7,540 bases of DNA from a bacterium. Lineage in GTDB: Bacteria; Bdellovibrionota; FAC87; UBA2466. How positions within the stretch are numbered: position 1 is the first letter of the stretch; the number at the start of each line of letters is the position of its first letter. The position numbers and the translations under genes were made by a program. Under the pieces are notes generated by a model, which was given only the letters and a program-made list of their open reading frames with translations, was not told where the DNA came from and did no database searches. The DNA lies in the NCBI GenBank assembly GCA_019750655.1, contig JAIEOG010000058.1, forward strand, positions 1-7,540, read 5' to 3'. Of the stretch, positions 7,285 to 7,540 are shown in pieces.

Positions 7285-7303
7285 GGTAAGTACCTATCTT
7301 ACC
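7285..7303. repeat. Inverted repeat upstream of the PBP gene
   Basis: GGTAAG (7285-7290) and CTTACC (7298-7303) are perfect 6-base arms around a 7-base centre. If transcription starts near 7299, the dyad overlaps the start site and would suit a repressor operator. If transcription begins further upstream, the mRNA could form a small hairpin ending six bases before the ATG, with the only AGG in its loop. The symmetry is seen; both roles are inference. Confidence 0.4.
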
Positions 7304-7327
7304 TGATTATCGCCCGAGACGCGACCA

Positions 7328-7355
7328 TTGACCTGTGCCTGGGCCCCGCTAAACT
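7328..7355 (+). promoter_or_regulatory. Candidate promoter of the coaB-like gene
   Basis: TTGACC (7328-7333) matches the -35 consensus in five of six bases and TAAACT (7350-7355) matches the -10 consensus in four of six, with a 16-base spacer. Transcription would start about six to seven bases after the -10 box, at or beside the ATG at 7362, predicting a leaderless mRNA. This agrees with the lack of a Shine-Dalgarno. Confidence 0.35.
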
Positions 7356-7361
7356 GCCGCC

Positions 7362-7540
7362 ATGGCCGGTTTCCTACACCACCAGCGTGTCTTGATTTCC
7401 GCGGGCCCGATGCGCTCGCCCATCGATGCCGTGCGCTTTGTGCAAAATCGCTCATCGGGAAAGATGGGATTGGAGATCGCAAAAGCCGCAGCACTCCTCG
7501 GAGCGCGCGTGCATGTTTTGCTCGGTCCCGTAGAAGACTC
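7362..7540 (+). CDS. coaB: Phosphopantothenate-cysteine ligase (CoaB) domain protein, 5' part only
   Basis: CoaB joins 4'-phosphopantothenate and cysteine in coenzyme A synthesis, using a nucleotide triphosphate. Only 59 residues are present before the right edge. They begin MAGFLHHQRVLISAGP and continue with SPIDAVRFVQNRSSGKMG, which matches the CoaB N-terminal motif (AGPTREPIDPVRxxxNRSSGKMG) with the usual Thr replaced by Met, then the helix and strand of a Rossmann-like fold (GARVHVLLGPVE). In most bacteria CoaB is the C-terminal half of a CoaBC fusion. Here the ATG comes only a few residues before the motif and an in-frame TAA (7350-7352) lies just upstream, so the flavin decarboxylase CoaC is not fused on this side. 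It could lie elsewhere in the genome. The rest of the ligase is outside the window, so completeness cannot be judged. Confidence 0.88.
   Translation, partial: MAGFLHHQRVLISAGPMRSPIDAVRFVQNRSSGKMGLEIAKAAALLGARVHVLLGPVED

Larger units (their letters stand above)
7280..7361. promoter_or_regulatory. Divergent promoter region between the PBP operon and coaB
   Basis: Eighty-two bases separate the PBP start from the coaB-like start on the other strand. On the minus strand GATAAT (7311-7306) is a good -10-like box that would start transcription near 7299, with no clear -35. On the plus strand TTGACC and TAAACT form a better pair, listed separately. An inverted repeat covers the PBP side. Neither gene has a Shine-Dalgarno at normal spacing; the nearest AGG to the PBP start is 13 bases away. 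Confidence 0.5.

Noticed and set aside
1..7540. CRISPR array, mobile element or prophage
   Set aside because: There are no regularly spaced repeats, transposase or integrase motifs, or terminal inverted repeats; coding density is continuous with housekeeping genes.

Overview
The window is a compact stretch of bacterial chromosome, moderately GC-rich by eye. It carries six protein genes, two of them cut by the window edges, and about 170 bases of non-coding DNA in total. I see no phage, insertion sequence, CRISPR array, tRNA or rRNA. A membrane-anchored penicillin-binding transpeptidase, an aerobic-type glycerol-3-phosphate dehydrogenase, a long-chain (undivided) glycine decarboxylase and a class I photolyase suggest a free-living, respiring, light-exposed bacterium. 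The lineage cannot be fixed from this sequence. A free-standing CoaB and a 261-residue VOC-CbiX fusion argue against an enteric or pseudomonad; a Verrucomicrobiota-like host is only a weak guess.

Layout from left to right. Bases 1-2101 (minus) hold the first 700 codons of gcvP, with the C-terminus beyond the left edge. A gap of about 87 bases serves as a divergent promoter region. glpD follows on the plus strand (2189-3790) and meets a three-gene minus-strand operon tail to tail, with a 13-base overlap. In transcription order that operon is a transpeptidase PBP (7279-6008), a CPD photolyase (6008-4560) and a VOC-CbiX two-domain protein (4563-3778). Its junctions are a 1-base (TAATG) and a 4-base (ATGA) overlap, so translation is probably coupled. 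A second divergent promoter region (7280-7361) separates it from the 5' end of a free-standing coaB-like gene that runs off the right edge.

The genes do not form one obvious pathway. GcvP (glycine cleavage), GlpD (glycerol-3-phosphate oxidation) and CoaB (coenzyme A synthesis) are core metabolism; PBP and photolyase serve cell wall and DNA repair. The least expected items are the VOC-CbiX fusion, with both active-site residue sets apparently intact, its placement in an operon with a photolyase and a PBP, and the absence of Shine-Dalgarno sequences before all four promoter-proximal genes although the operon-internal VOC-CbiX gene has a good one. I found no convincing evidence of a wholly new multi-gene system.
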